Below, in pieces: positions 11,670-20,190 of a stretch of 21,722 nt of DNA. Position numbers and translations under genes: made by a program. Positions within the stretch are counted from its first letter, which is position 1. The number at the start of each line of letters is the position of its first letter. Origin of the DNA: a virus; IMG/VR virus record IMGVR_UViG_3300030103_002572, positions 1-21,722 of that record. One strand, given 5' to 3'. Under the pieces are notes generated by a model, which did not search any database, was not told the DNA's origin, and was given only the letters and a program-made list of their open reading frames with translations.

Positions 11670-14056
11670 TGAATATATACACTAACTCAAATAGCGCTTT
11701 TCCAAGTCAAGTAGTAAGTAATGCTGAGAAAAGTAGTTTAGAATACGGTAGTCAAGTAGCAATGGCTATTGAGTACGAGTGGTTTAGATCTGGTAGAACT
11801 AACGGTAATAGGTATTTAACAAACTGGAACAATTTCCACGAGTTGCGTTTATATGCCAGAGGAGAGCAGTCTATACAAAAATATAAAGATGAATTGTCAA
11901 TTAACGGTGATTTATCTTATTTAAATTTAGACTGGAAACCAGTGCCTATTTTATCTAAGTTTGTAGACATAGTTGTAAATGGTATATCACAAAAGGCTTA
12001 TGAAATTAAAGCTTACGCACAAGATCCTAATTCAATAAAGAAAAGAACTTCATATGCTTCTAAAATATATGAAGATATGATTTCTAAAGAATATATAGAA
12101 AATATAAAGCAGGTTTTAGGTATTGATTTATATCAAACTTCTAATACATATTTAATACCAGAATCAGAAGAAGAGCTAGAGCTTCACATGCAATTAAAAT
12201 ACAAGCAGTCAATTGAAATAGCTGAAGAAGAAGCTATATCTACAATTATGGCTAAAAACAAATACAATTTAACTAGACGTAGAATAAATATGGATTTAGT
12301 TACAATTGGTATTGCAGCTTGTAAAACTAATTTTAACACCGCAAATGGTATAACAGTTGATTACGTAGATCCCGCTTACATGGTTTACTCATATACTGAA
12401 GATCCTAATTTTGAAGACATATATTATGTTGGCGAAATAAAATCAATAACAATACCTGAACTTAAAAAAGAATTTCCTAATATTTCTAATAAAGAGTTAG
12501 AGCGTATACAAAAAATGCCTGGCAACAGGCAGTATATTACTGGTTGGGGAGGTTATGATGAAAATACTGTACAAGTTTTATATTTTGATTATAAAACATA
12601 TAACGATCAGGTGTTTAAAATAAAACAAACAGATCAAGGATTAATGAAGGCTATTGAAAAGCCAGACACTTTTAATCCGCCAGAAAGCGATATGTTTGAA
12701 AGAGTATCTAGATCTATTGAAGTATTATATAGCGGTGCTAAAGTTTTAGGAACTGACACTATGTTAAAGTGGGAACTTGCTGAAAATATGTCAAGGCCAT
12801 ATGCTGATACTACAAAAGTTGAAATGAATTATTCTATATGCGCGCCGCGTATGTATAAAGGTAGAATAGAGTCTTTAGTAAGCAAGTGTGTAGGCTTTGC
12901 AGACATGATACAATTAACACATTTAAAACTACAACAAGTGTTATCTCGCATGGTACCAGATGGCGTGTATTTAGATATGGACGGACTTGCTGAAGTTGAT
13001 CTTGGTAATGGCACTAATTATAATCCAGCTGAAGCATTAAACATGTATTTTCAAACAGGTTCTATTGTTGGTAGATCATTGACACAAGATGGTGATTTAA
13101 ATAGAGGTAAAGTGCCAATTCAAGAACTACAAAGTAGTAGTGGAGGCGCTAAAATACAAAGTTTAATTACTACGTATCAATATTATTTACAAATGATACG
13201 CGACGTAACCGGACTTAATGAAGCTAGAGATGGTAGCTTGCCTGATAGAAATACATTGGTTGGATTACAAAAACTAGCAGCTAATGCTTCAAATACAGCT
13301 ACAAGACATATAAATCAATCTGGATTATATATAACATTAAGAATAGCAGAGAATATTTCATTAAAAATAGCAGACGCTTTAAGCTTTCCTTTAACAGCTA
13401 ATTCTTTACAAAACTCTATATCTACATTTAATGTTAAAACTTTAGAGAATTTAATTGATTTAAACTTACATGATTTTGGTATATTCTTAGAACTAGAACC
13501 AGATGAAGAAGAACAAGCTAAACTAGAGGCTAATATTCAAGTTGCTTTACAGGCAGGTAATATTGATTTAGATGACGCTATAGATTTACGTCAAATAAAA
13601 AATATTAAACTTGCTAATCAAATGCTTAAAATAAAACGTAAGCGTAAACAACAGCAAGATATTAAAATACAACAATCTAATATACAGGCTCAAGCTGACG
13701 CTCAAGCTTCTACTGCTGAAAAAACAGCTATGGCTGAAGTTCAAAAACAAGAAGCTATTTCAGGTTCTAAAGTTCAATATGAACAAGCTAGAACTCAAAT
13801 GGAAATACAAAAAATGGAAATACAAGCAAAGCTTGATCAACAAAAATTGCAGATAAAACATCAGTTTGACATGCAGTTAAAGCAGCTTGAAGTTCAAGCT
13901 ATGCAGCAAAAAGAAAACGCAATAGAAGATCGTAAAGATAAAAGAACAAAATTGCAAGCAACGCAGCAAAGTGAAATGATAAGCCAAAGAAAAAACGACG
14001 GTTTACCAATAGATTTTGAAAATCAACAATCAACAGGAATAGAGCAATTTTTATAA
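11669..14056 (+). CDS. Portal protein
   Basis: The portal is a dodecameric ring at the packaging vertex. This 795-residue protein follows terL directly (1-base overlap) and precedes the scaffold candidate and capsid genes, the classic position. The N-terminal part (50-130) has an aromatic helix-rich start and a Trp-Lys-Pro-Val-Pro-Ile-Leu-Ser segment typical of long phage portals; the central wing/stem region carries a possible stem helix near 400-430 (Lys-Cys-Val-Gly-Phe-Ala-Asp-Met). Residues about 640-780 are a Gln/Lys/Glu-rich coiled coil, probably the crown or barrel. Length fits podovirus-type or crAss-like portals. Identification rests on position, length and overall pattern rather than a single catalytic motif. 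Confidence 0.87.
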   Translation: MNIYTNSNSAFPSQVVSNAEKSSLEYGSQVAMAIEYEWFRSGRTNGNRYLTNWNNFHELRLYARGEQSIQKYKDELSINGDLSYLNLDWKPVPILSKFVDIVVNGISQKAYEIKAYAQDPNSIKKRTSYASKIYEDMISKEYIENIKQVLGIDLYQTSNTYLIPESEEELELHMQLKYKQSIEIAEEEAISTIMAKNKYNLTRRRINMDLVTIGIAACKTNFNTANGITVDYVDPAYMVYSYTEDPNFEDIYYVGEIKSITIPELKKEFPNISNKELERIQKMPGNRQYITGWGGYDENTVQVLYFDYKTYNDQVFKIKQTDQGLMKAIEKPDTFNPPESDMFERVSRSIEVLYSGAKVLGTDTMLKWELAENMSRPYADTTKVEMNYSICAPRMYKGRIESLVSKCVGFADMIQLTHLKLQQVLSRMVPDGVYLDMDGLAEVDLGNGTNYNPAEALNMYFQTGSIVGRSLTQDGDLNRGKVPIQELQSSSGGAKIQSLITTYQYYLQMIRDVTGLNEARDGSLPDRNTLVGLQKLAANASNTATRHINQSGLYITLRIAENISLKIADALSFPLTANSLQNSISTFNVKTLENLIDLNLHDFGIFLELEPDEEEQAKLEANIQVALQAGNIDLDDAIDLRQIKNIKLANQMLKIKRKRKQQQDIKIQQSNIQAQADAQASTAEKTAMAEVQKQEAISGSKVQYEQARTQMEIQKMEIQAKLDQQKLQIKHQFDMQLKQLEVQAMQQKENAIEDRKDKRTKLQATQQSEMISQRKNDGLPIDFENQQSTGIEQFL

Positions 14057-14061
14057 GCTTT

Positions 14062-14087
14062 ATTTAATTATTTAATTATATTATATT
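14062..14087 (+). repeat. ATTTAATT/ATATT repeat leader
   Basis: The octamer ATTTAATT occurs twice in tandem (14062-14077) and is followed by ATATT-like repeats up to the ATG at 14088. It is AT-only with no Shine-Dalgarno site, as in the other repeat leaders of this window. Confidence 0.55.
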
Positions 14088-15305
14088 ATGTCAGAAGAAA
14101 TAAAAACAAATGAACCTGTTAAGCAGGAAGGTGACTTTAAATTAAAAACAAAAAAGAAGACACCAAAAAAATTAAATGAAACTAAGGATAATGTTACTAA
14201 AGTAAACATAAATCCAAAAGAACCTTTAGTTGAATTAGAAGCTAAGGTTAAAAAAGTAGTAATTCCAAAACAAGAAGAAAAAGAAGATGCCATTCAAATC
14301 GGAGAAACAAAGGAGGTATCTGTGGAAGAACCATCCGGAGATAGCGCAAAGGTGGGAGAACCTGTACAAGAGTCCAACGAGACTGCTGAAGGGTTTTCTC
14401 CGATCCAAGAAGTAACAGAAGCTGAAGTTAAACAAGTTGAAGCAGAAGTTAAAGAAGCTGTAAGAGATGAAAAAATATTAGGTAAACCATTACCTGAAAA
14501 TATTGAAAAGCTAGTTGCTTTTATGGAAGAAACTGGTGGTACAATAGAAGATTATACTCGTTTAAATGCTGACTATTCTAGCATTGACGATGTTACACTA
14601 TTAAAAGAATATTACAAAAAAAATAAACCTTATTTAGATAATTCAGACGTAGATCTTTTATTAGAAGATTTTGTATTTGATGAAGAAGTAGATGAGGAAA
14701 GAGATATACGCAAAAAGAAACTTGCGTTTAAAGAAGAAGTTGCAAAAGCCAAAAACTTTTTAGAGCAAACAAAGAAAAAATATTACGACGAAATCAAGTT
14801 GAGACCCGGCGTAACTCAAGAGCAACAAAAAGCTATGGACTTTTTCAATAGATATAACAAGGAGCAAGAACAAGCTAAGCAACAACATGAGTTGTTTAAG
14901 AATAATACTAAAAAACTTTTTAGCGATGATTTCAAAGGTTTTGATATCACTGTAGGTGAAAAGAAATATAAGTATAATATTCAAAACAAAGATAAAGTTG
15001 CAGAAAACCAATCTAACATAACAAACCTCGTCAAGAAGTTCTTAGACGATAAAGGCAACGTTTCAGATGTTAATGGTTATCATAAAGCTATGTATGCTGC
15101 TGAAAACGTAGATAAAATAGCAGCTCATTTTTATGAGCAAGGAAAAGCCGACGCTGTTAAAGACGTTGTAAACAAATCAAAAAACTTAAGTGATACTAAA
15201 GCTAGATCACAACAAGGTGAGGTTTTCTTAAACGGATTTAAAGTTAAAGCTATTTCTGGTGCTGACTCTACAAAATTAAAAATAAAAACTAGAAAATTTA
15301 ACTAA
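14088..15305 (+). CDS. Candidate scaffold protein, acidic, 405 aa
   Basis: The protein lies between portal and major capsid genes, the usual place for the scaffold that directs prohead assembly and is later removed. It is highly charged and low in hydrophobic residues: Lys/Thr/Glu-rich at 1-60, a Glu/Val-rich linker at 60-130, a mixed domain with Leu-Pro-Glu-Asn-Ile-Glu-Lys-Leu-Val-Ala-Phe-Met (139-150), and long helical coiled-coil stretches at 200-290. The C-terminus (370-405) is basic, as scaffolds that contact capsid protein often are. No protease motif is visible. Bases 14291-14410 (residues 68-108) are near 48% GC against 27% in the preceding line, hinting at a recent linker insertion. 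Confidence 0.7.
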   Translation: MSEEIKTNEPVKQEGDFKLKTKKKTPKKLNETKDNVTKVNINPKEPLVELEAKVKKVVIPKQEEKEDAIQIGETKEVSVEEPSGDSAKVGEPVQESNETAEGFSPIQEVTEAEVKQVEAEVKEAVRDEKILGKPLPENIEKLVAFMEETGGTIEDYTRLNADYSSIDDVTLLKEYYKKNKPYLDNSDVDLLLEDFVFDEEVDEERDIRKKKLAFKEEVAKAKNFLEQTKKKYYDEIKLRPGVTQEQQKAMDFFNRYNKEQEQAKQQHELFKNNTKKLFSDDFKGFDITVGEKKYKYNIQNKDKVAENQSNITNLVKKFLDDKGNVSDVNGYHKAMYAAENVDKIAAHFYEQGKADAVKDVVNKSKNLSDTKARSQQGEVFLNGFKVKAISGADSTKLKIKTRKFN

Positions 15306-15319
15306 TAAAAATTAAAATT
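15306..15319 (+). promoter_or_regulatory. A/T leader before capsid gene
   Basis: The short spacer between the scaffold candidate and the capsid gene is only A and T with TAAAA/ATTAAAATT text, and has no Shine-Dalgarno site. It resembles the A/T-rich initiation regions of highly expressed Bacteroidota genes. Confidence 0.4.
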
Positions 15320-16777
15320 ATGAGTTTAACTCCTCAATTTGGTAGTATTATTCCATCTCAAACACAAGAGATTTTAAATAGTAACTACTTAAAATTTAAT
15401 GACGGTGGTGCTGGAAACACTGACACATTTGCTCAGCAGTATTTACCTGAAATTTATGAACAAGAAGTAGAGCGTTATGGAAACAGAACGTTATCTGGAT
15501 TCTTACGAATGGTTGGCGCTGAAATGCCAATGACATCTGATCAAGTAATTTGGTCTGAGCAAAACAGATTACACATTGCCTATGACGGCTGTTCTGCCAC
15601 TGCTGGTGGTGCTGGTGCAGCTCCTGCTAATGGTAACGTTGTTACTATACCAGCAGGTGTAGATAATGTTATTTCTGTAAATGATACTGTAGTTGTTTTA
15701 GATACTGTAACAGGTGGTGAAGCAAAGTGTCTTGTAACTGCTTCTGCTGTAGGCGCTGGTCCTAAGGCTATTACTGTAGAGCCTTTTAATAATCTTGCAT
15801 TAGAAAACGCTGCAAATGGATGTACTACTGGTGCAACTCAATTGAAAGTATTTGTATACGGTTCTGCTTATGAAAAAGGTGTAGAAATGACAGGTGGTAA
15901 TTCTAGAGTTTCTGTAGAACCACAGTTTACACAATTTTCAAACACTCCAATTATTATTAGAAGCCAATACGTAGTTAATGGTTCTGATATGGCTCAAATT
16001 GGTTGGGTTGAAGTTGCTACTGAAGACGGAACATCTGGATATTTATGGTACTTAAAAGCTGAGTCTGAAACAAGACTACGTTTTGAAGATTACTTAGAAA
16101 TGTCTATGGTAGAAGGTGAGAAAAACGCAGGCATAAACGCTGTAACAACTGCAAAACTAGCTGGAACTGAAGGTTTATTTGCTGCTATTGAAGATAGAGG
16201 TAATGTACAAGTAGGATTTACTGCTGCTGCTGGAATAGATGACTTTGATGGTATTTTGAAAAATTTAGATACTCAAGGTGCAATTGAAGAAAACATGTTA
16301 TTTTTACAAAGACAAACTGCTTTGGATTTTGACGACATGTTAGCTGCAATTTCTGGTGGCGCTGCTGGAGGTACTGCATTTGGATTATTTGAAAACTCAG
16401 AAGAAATGGCATTAAACTTAGGGTTTAGCGGTTTCAGAAGAGGATCTTATGATTTCTACAAAACTGATTGGAAATACTTAAATGATGCTTCAACTCGTGG
16501 CGCTATCAGTGGAATTAATTCTATTGAAGGTGTATTAATACCTGCTGGAACATCAACTGTATACGATCAAGTATTAGGAACTAACATCCGTAGACCTTTC
16601 TTACATGTACGTTATAGAGCTTCACAAGCTGACGACAGAAGAATGAAGTCTTGGTTAACTGGTTCTGCTGGTGGTGCATTTACATCTACATTGGATGCTA
16701 TGGAAGTAAACTTCCTATCTGAAAGATGTTTAGTAACACAAGCTGCTAATAACTTTGTATTATTCAAAGGAGTGTAA
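15320..16777 (+). CDS. Major capsid protein
   Basis: The 485-residue protein follows the scaffold candidate and precedes a strong terminator, as expected for the most abundant virion protein. It is rich in Gly, Ala, Thr and Asn with a balanced alpha/beta pattern compatible with the HK97 fold: an N-terminal arm (1-60), a Thr/Val/Gly-rich insertion (95-190) resembling an inserted or E-loop domain, a long helix region with Glu-Ser-Glu-Thr-Arg-Leu-Arg-Phe-Glu-Asp-Tyr-Leu-Glu-Met (248-261) as spine helix candidate, and a closing strand Glu-Arg-Cys-Leu-Val-Thr-Gln-Ala-Ala-Asn-Asn-Phe-Val-Leu-Phe, which I recall at the end of many marine phage capsid proteins. No maturation protease gene lies nearby, so cleavage cannot be judged. 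Confidence 0.87.
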   Translation: MSLTPQFGSIIPSQTQEILNSNYLKFNDGGAGNTDTFAQQYLPEIYEQEVERYGNRTLSGFLRMVGAEMPMTSDQVIWSEQNRLHIAYDGCSATAGGAGAAPANGNVVTIPAGVDNVISVNDTVVVLDTVTGGEAKCLVTASAVGAGPKAITVEPFNNLALENAANGCTTGATQLKVFVYGSAYEKGVEMTGGNSRVSVEPQFTQFSNTPIIIRSQYVVNGSDMAQIGWVEVATEDGTSGYLWYLKAESETRLRFEDYLEMSMVEGEKNAGINAVTTAKLAGTEGLFAAIEDRGNVQVGFTAAAGIDDFDGILKNLDTQGAIEENMLFLQRQTALDFDDMLAAISGGAAGGTAFGLFENSEEMALNLGFSGFRRGSYDFYKTDWKYLNDASTRGAISGINSIEGVLIPAGTSTVYDQVLGTNIRRPFLHVRYRASQADDRRMKSWLTGSAGGAFTSTLDAMEVNFLSERCLVTQAANNFVLFKGV

Positions 16778-16794
16778 TCACTTCAAATTAATAT

Positions 16795-16828
16795 ACATCC
16801 CGTCTTCGGGCGGGGTGTTTATTTTATT
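16795..16828 (+). terminator. Intrinsic terminator after capsid gene
   Basis: Bases 16795-16804 pair with 16809-16818 in a 10-bp stem (two G-U pairs) closed by a C-TTCG-G tetraloop, one of the most stable RNA loops, and a T-rich run follows (16818-16828). It sits 17 bases after the capsid stop codon. It should end or limit the capsid transcript, or stabilise its 3' end. Confidence 0.88.
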
Positions 16829-16850
16829 AACTATTTAATTTTATTATATT

Positions 16851-17666
16851 ATGGCTAAAAAAGCTAAAGCAGAAACTGTTGAGGTTGCACCTCAAGAGGT
16901 TGCGGTAAAAACCGCTCCTAAACCTACAAAACCAACGTGGGAAATTAAAGATAGGGTTTATTATTTAACAGGTAAAAAAAACCCATTAACATTAACAATA
17001 CCTAGTAAGCATACTAAGAAACATTCTTTATTGTATTTTGATAAAGAAACAGGTAAACAAAGAGAAATTAGATATGCTACTAATCACGATTCACCGTTTG
17101 TAGATGAACAAAAAGGTGAAGCAACTTTAGGTCATATTGTATTTAAAGATGGTGATTTAAAAGTACCAAAAGAAAAACAAAATTTACAAAAATTACTTTC
17201 TTTATATCACCCTTTAAAAGGTAGATTATATCAAGAATTTAGCCCTGTTGAAGAAGCTGTTGATCAATTAGAAGTATTAGATCTTCAAATTGATGCTATG
17301 AACGCTGCTAGAAACATTGATATAGATCAAGCCGAAGCTATTCTTAGAGTTGAAATAGGCTCAAAAGTTAATTCTATGAGTTCTAAAGAAATTAAAAGAG
17401 ATTTACTTTTATTTGCTAGAACTAACCCGTCATTGTTTATTAATTTAGCAAACGATGATAATGTTCAATTAAGAAATATAGCTATTAGAGCTACTGAAGC
17501 TGGTATAATTAATTTATCAGGTGATCAAAGAACATTTACTTGGGGATCAAATGGTAGAAAACTAATGAATGTGCCTTTTGATGAAAATCCATACTCTGCT
17601 TTCGCTGCTTTCTTAAAAACAGATGAAGGTGTTGAGATCTATAAATCTATAGATAAAAAACTATAA
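16851..17666 (+). CDS. Hypothetical virion-module protein, 271 aa
   Basis: I do not know its family by name, although similar proteins occur after the capsid gene in marine flavophages as I recall. The N-terminus (1-28) is Lys/Ala/Pro-rich and likely disordered. Residues 29-110 look like a beta domain (Trp-Glu-Ile-Lys, Val-Tyr-Tyr-Leu-Thr-Gly, Ser-Leu-Leu-Tyr-Phe-Asp), followed by helices (138-215) and a C-terminal region (217-271) with the Asn-Ile-Ala-Ile-Arg-Ala-Thr-Glu-Ala-Gly-Ile-Ile segment, possibly a small winged-helix-like domain. It lies between two terminators and has its own AT-only leader, so it may be expressed separately. A head-completion or virion-internal role is a guess from position. 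Confidence 0.75.
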   Translation: MAKKAKAETVEVAPQEVAVKTAPKPTKPTWEIKDRVYYLTGKKNPLTLTIPSKHTKKHSLLYFDKETGKQREIRYATNHDSPFVDEQKGEATLGHIVFKDGDLKVPKEKQNLQKLLSLYHPLKGRLYQEFSPVEEAVDQLEVLDLQIDAMNAARNIDIDQAEAILRVEIGSKVNSMSSKEIKRDLLLFARTNPSLFINLANDDNVQLRNIAIRATEAGIINLSGDQRTFTWGSNGRKLMNVPFDENPYSAFAAFLKTDEGVEIYKSIDKKL

Positions 17667-17675
17667 AAACAAGTG

Positions 17676-17713
17676 ATACTAATACAAGGCGGTTTAGGCC
17701 GCCTTTTTAGTAT
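17676..17713 (+). terminator. Intrinsic terminator before ring-protein genes
   Basis: AAGGCGG (17686-17692) pairs with CCGCCTT (17699-17705) across a six-base loop, giving a GC-rich stem followed by TTTTT (17704-17708). An outer AT stem, 17676-17682 with 17707-17713, could extend it. The A-run on the 5' side means it could work in both directions, but no minus-strand gene is present. Confidence 0.87.
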
Positions 17714-17727
17714 AAAAAAATTATAAC

Positions 17728-18942
17728 ATGGCGATAAACGTAAATACTGTTTACAACACGGTGTTGTCTATACTTAATAAAGAACAAAGAGGTTATATAA
17801 CACCAGATGAGTTTAATAAGTTGGCTACACAGGTACAATTAGAAATCTTTGAAAATTATTTTGAAGATATGAACCAACAATTACGCGTGCCACAGACTAC
17901 TAATGAATATGCAAATCGACAAAAAAATGTTGATGATTGCATTTCTATTTTTAAAACTATTGCAAAACCAACTTTAGTAGGCGTAGGTAGCGTTGAAAGC
18001 GTTTCATTAACAGCTCCTGGCTCAGGTTACACAAGCTCTTCAAACGTTGCTACTACTCTTGGCAGCGGATCTAATTTAACTTTAAACACTACTACGTTAA
18101 TACCTCAGTTTAGCATATCACAAGCTGGCACTAACTACAATATTGCAACAAATGTATCTACAAGCACTAGTGGCTCTGGAACTGGGTTAACAGTTAATAT
18201 AACCGCTGTAGATCCTGTAGGTGGAGGTATTGTAGGTTTAAATATAAATAATCCCGGTTTAAACTACGGTGGAAGCGCTGTTGTAACAATATCTGGAGGC
18301 GGTGGAAATGCTCAAATAACATTAAGCAGTGGAAGTAATGGTGTTCTATCAACTGTTGAAGTTAATAGCGGCGGATCAGGTTATGTAGTTGGTGATGTTG
18401 TTAATATTGGTGGCGCTGCTCCTGCTGCAGGCGCTACAGCAACAGTAAACTCAATAAATGATGTTTTGTATTTTCTTCCTCCAAGTAATCTACATAGAAT
18501 AGGTACTGTAATATATAAAGATGAAAAAGAGATAGAAAGAATAGAGCGAAATGATTTATTGCAAGTAAACATGTCTAATCTTACAAAACCTACAACTACT
18601 TATCCTGTTTATTTATACGAGCAAGCTACTCAGCAGCCTGAAGGAATTAACACAGGACAGTCGCATATATATGTTTATCCTACTACAATTACATCTGCTT
18701 CAGACATATCTATATCTTACATTAGAAAACCTGCAGACGTTGTTTGGGGTTTTACAGTAGGAACACTGGGTCAATATATTTATAATACATCTCTTTCTAC
18801 TCAATTTGAGTTATTAAACACTGAACAAGACGAGGTTATATTAAGAATATTAGCATATTCTGGAGTTGTAATTAATGATCCTCAAATAATACAAGCGGCA
18901 GCATCAGCTGTTCAAGGAAATGAAGTTAATTCAAAAAGTTAA
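17728..18942 (+). CDS. Neck/ring-type virion protein with inserted Gly-rich repeat domain, 404 aa
   Basis: The first 80 residues are a helical domain that I recall at the start of a conserved head-tail connector-like protein of marine flavophages (Asn-Lys-Glu-Gln-Arg-Gly-Tyr-Ile-Thr-Pro-Asp-Glu-Phe-Asn-Lys, 17-31). From about 244 the conserved part resumes with Asp-Val-Leu-Tyr-Phe-Leu-Pro-Pro, and includes Ile-Tyr-Val-Tyr-Pro-Thr-Thr-Ile and Tyr-Ile-Arg-Lys-Pro-Ala-Asp-Val. Between them lies a 160-residue Gly/Ser/Thr/Asn/Val-rich segment (84-242) with repeats centred on Gly-Ser-Gly-Tyr, Gly-Thr-Asn-Tyr and Gly-Leu-Asn-Tyr, like the GSGY repeats of surface-exposed marine phage proteins. The gene starts 15 bases after the terminator and is followed after 3 bases by the next gene. 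Confidence 0.8.
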   Translation: MAINVNTVYNTVLSILNKEQRGYITPDEFNKLATQVQLEIFENYFEDMNQQLRVPQTTNEYANRQKNVDDCISIFKTIAKPTLVGVGSVESVSLTAPGSGYTSSSNVATTLGSGSNLTLNTTTLIPQFSISQAGTNYNIATNVSTSTSGSGTGLTVNITAVDPVGGGIVGLNINNPGLNYGGSAVVTISGGGGNAQITLSSGSNGVLSTVEVNSGGSGYVVGDVVNIGGAAPAAGATATVNSINDVLYFLPPSNLHRIGTVIYKDEKEIERIERNDLLQVNMSNLTKPTTTYPVYLYEQATQQPEGINTGQSHIYVYPTTITSASDISISYIRKPADVVWGFTVGTLGQYIYNTSLSTQFELLNTEQDEVILRILAYSGVVINDPQIIQAAASAVQGNEVNSKS

Positions 18943-18945
18943 TAA

Positions 18946-20184
18946 ATGGCATCAATAACAGAAACTAACGAACAATATTACCAAGGTGTACAAGCTTTTA
19001 GAGGATTAGGAAGTGGAACTCTTAGCGGTCAAAGGTTTACAACTACTTTTAACACAGATTTAGTTTTTGGCAATTATGATCCTAATAATGTAAACTATAC
19101 TTTAAATAACTTTAAAATATACACAAGCACTACAGGCATGCCAAATCCTGGTAGCTGGACAGAATATACTTCACCATACGAAGTTAAAGATAATGTAATA
19201 ACTATAACAAACAATTTACCTGCTAACGTATATTTAGTTGTGCAGCTAAAAAGGTTAGATGGTGGTAAATATGGGCAAACAGAAGCTGAAAAAGCGTATG
19301 GAGATACTGTAGAAGAAAACTATGGAGGCTATGAATATATAAAAATAAGTGATATAGTTAACAACTTTTTAATAGCTTATGTTGGTGCGGGTAAATTAAT
19401 TTCAAATGTTCAAAGAACAGATGTAATATTTCATGCTAAAAGAGGTTTACAAGAGTTTAGTTACGACACCTTAAAAAGTATTAAATCTCAAGAACTTACT
19501 ATACCGCCTAGCTTAAGTGTTATACTACCTCAAGATTATGTAAATTATGTTAGAGTTTCTTGGATAGACGAGTTAGGAGTAAAAAGAATAATATATCCAG
19601 CTAACAACTTAACCATAAGCCCTTACGAAACACCGACTCAAGATGACTTAGGAGTACCTACACAAGATAATTTTGGAGACAATACAGAAGGAACATCTAT
19701 AACTAGTGAAAGATGGAAAGAAGCTAATACAACGCTTATAAGCCAAGATTTATTTAGAAATTTTGATGAATTTGCTTATTGGGCTAATGTATACGGTTGG
19801 CCTACTAAATATGGCTTAGGTGAACAATATGGTATAAATCCTCAGTACTCTCAAGTAAACGGATGGTTTAATCCTAATTACAGAGATGGGAAAATGTCTT
19901 TTTCAAGTAATTTAGTTGGTAAACTAATTGTATTAGAATATATTTCTGATGGTTTAGCTTACGACTTAGACTGTAAAGTGCCTAAGATGGCAGAAGATGC
20001 TTTATACGCTCACATATTACACTCTATAATATCTACAAGATCAGGGCAACAAGAGTATTTAGTGCAAAGACTTAAAAAAGAAAGAAGCGCTAAACTTAGA
20101 AATGCTAAAATAAGATTATCTAATATAAAGCTTGACGAGTTTGTTCAGGTTATGCGTGGTAAATCTAAATGGATAAAACATTAA
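18946..20184 (+). CDS. Ring/adaptor-type tail protein with N-terminal beta domain, 412 aa
   Basis: The protein has two parts. Residues 1-125 form a beta domain (Thr-Glu-Thr-Asn-Glu-Gln-Tyr-Tyr, then Phe-Thr-Thr-Thr-Phe-Asn-Thr-Asp-Leu-Val-Phe-Gly and Asn-Asn-Phe-Lys-Ile-Tyr-Thr-Ser), a module I recall as a shared start in flavophage virion proteins. Residues 130-412 hold the conserved ring-protein-like region, including Asp-Val-Ile-Phe-His-Ala-Lys-Arg-Gly-Leu-Gln-Glu-Phe-Ser-Tyr-Asp-Thr-Leu (about 157-174) and Leu-Pro-Gln-Asp-Tyr-Val-Asn-Tyr-Val-Arg-Val-Ser-Trp, and a Lys/Arg-rich helix near the end. It follows the previous stop by three bases and precedes the long tail gene. Assignment as a connector or tail-ring protein is by context and memory of such genomes. 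Confidence 0.8.
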   Translation: MASITETNEQYYQGVQAFRGLGSGTLSGQRFTTTFNTDLVFGNYDPNNVNYTLNNFKIYTSTTGMPNPGSWTEYTSPYEVKDNVITITNNLPANVYLVVQLKRLDGGKYGQTEAEKAYGDTVEENYGGYEYIKISDIVNNFLIAYVGAGKLISNVQRTDVIFHAKRGLQEFSYDTLKSIKSQELTIPPSLSVILPQDYVNYVRVSWIDELGVKRIIYPANNLTISPYETPTQDDLGVPTQDNFGDNTEGTSITSERWKEANTTLISQDLFRNFDEFAYWANVYGWPTKYGLGEQYGINPQYSQVNGWFNPNYRDGKMSFSSNLVGKLIVLEYISDGLAYDLDCKVPKMAEDALYAHILHSIISTRSGQQEYLVQRLKKERSAKLRNAKIRLSNIKLDEFVQVMRGKSKWIKH

Positions 20185-20190
20185 AATTTA

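Noticed and set aside
14081-15011. Minus-strand frames in the scaffold candidate, rich in Phe and Leu
   Set aside because: They are antisense to Lys/Glu codons (AAA, GAA read as TTT, TTC), which gives false hydrophobic, membrane-like proteins.
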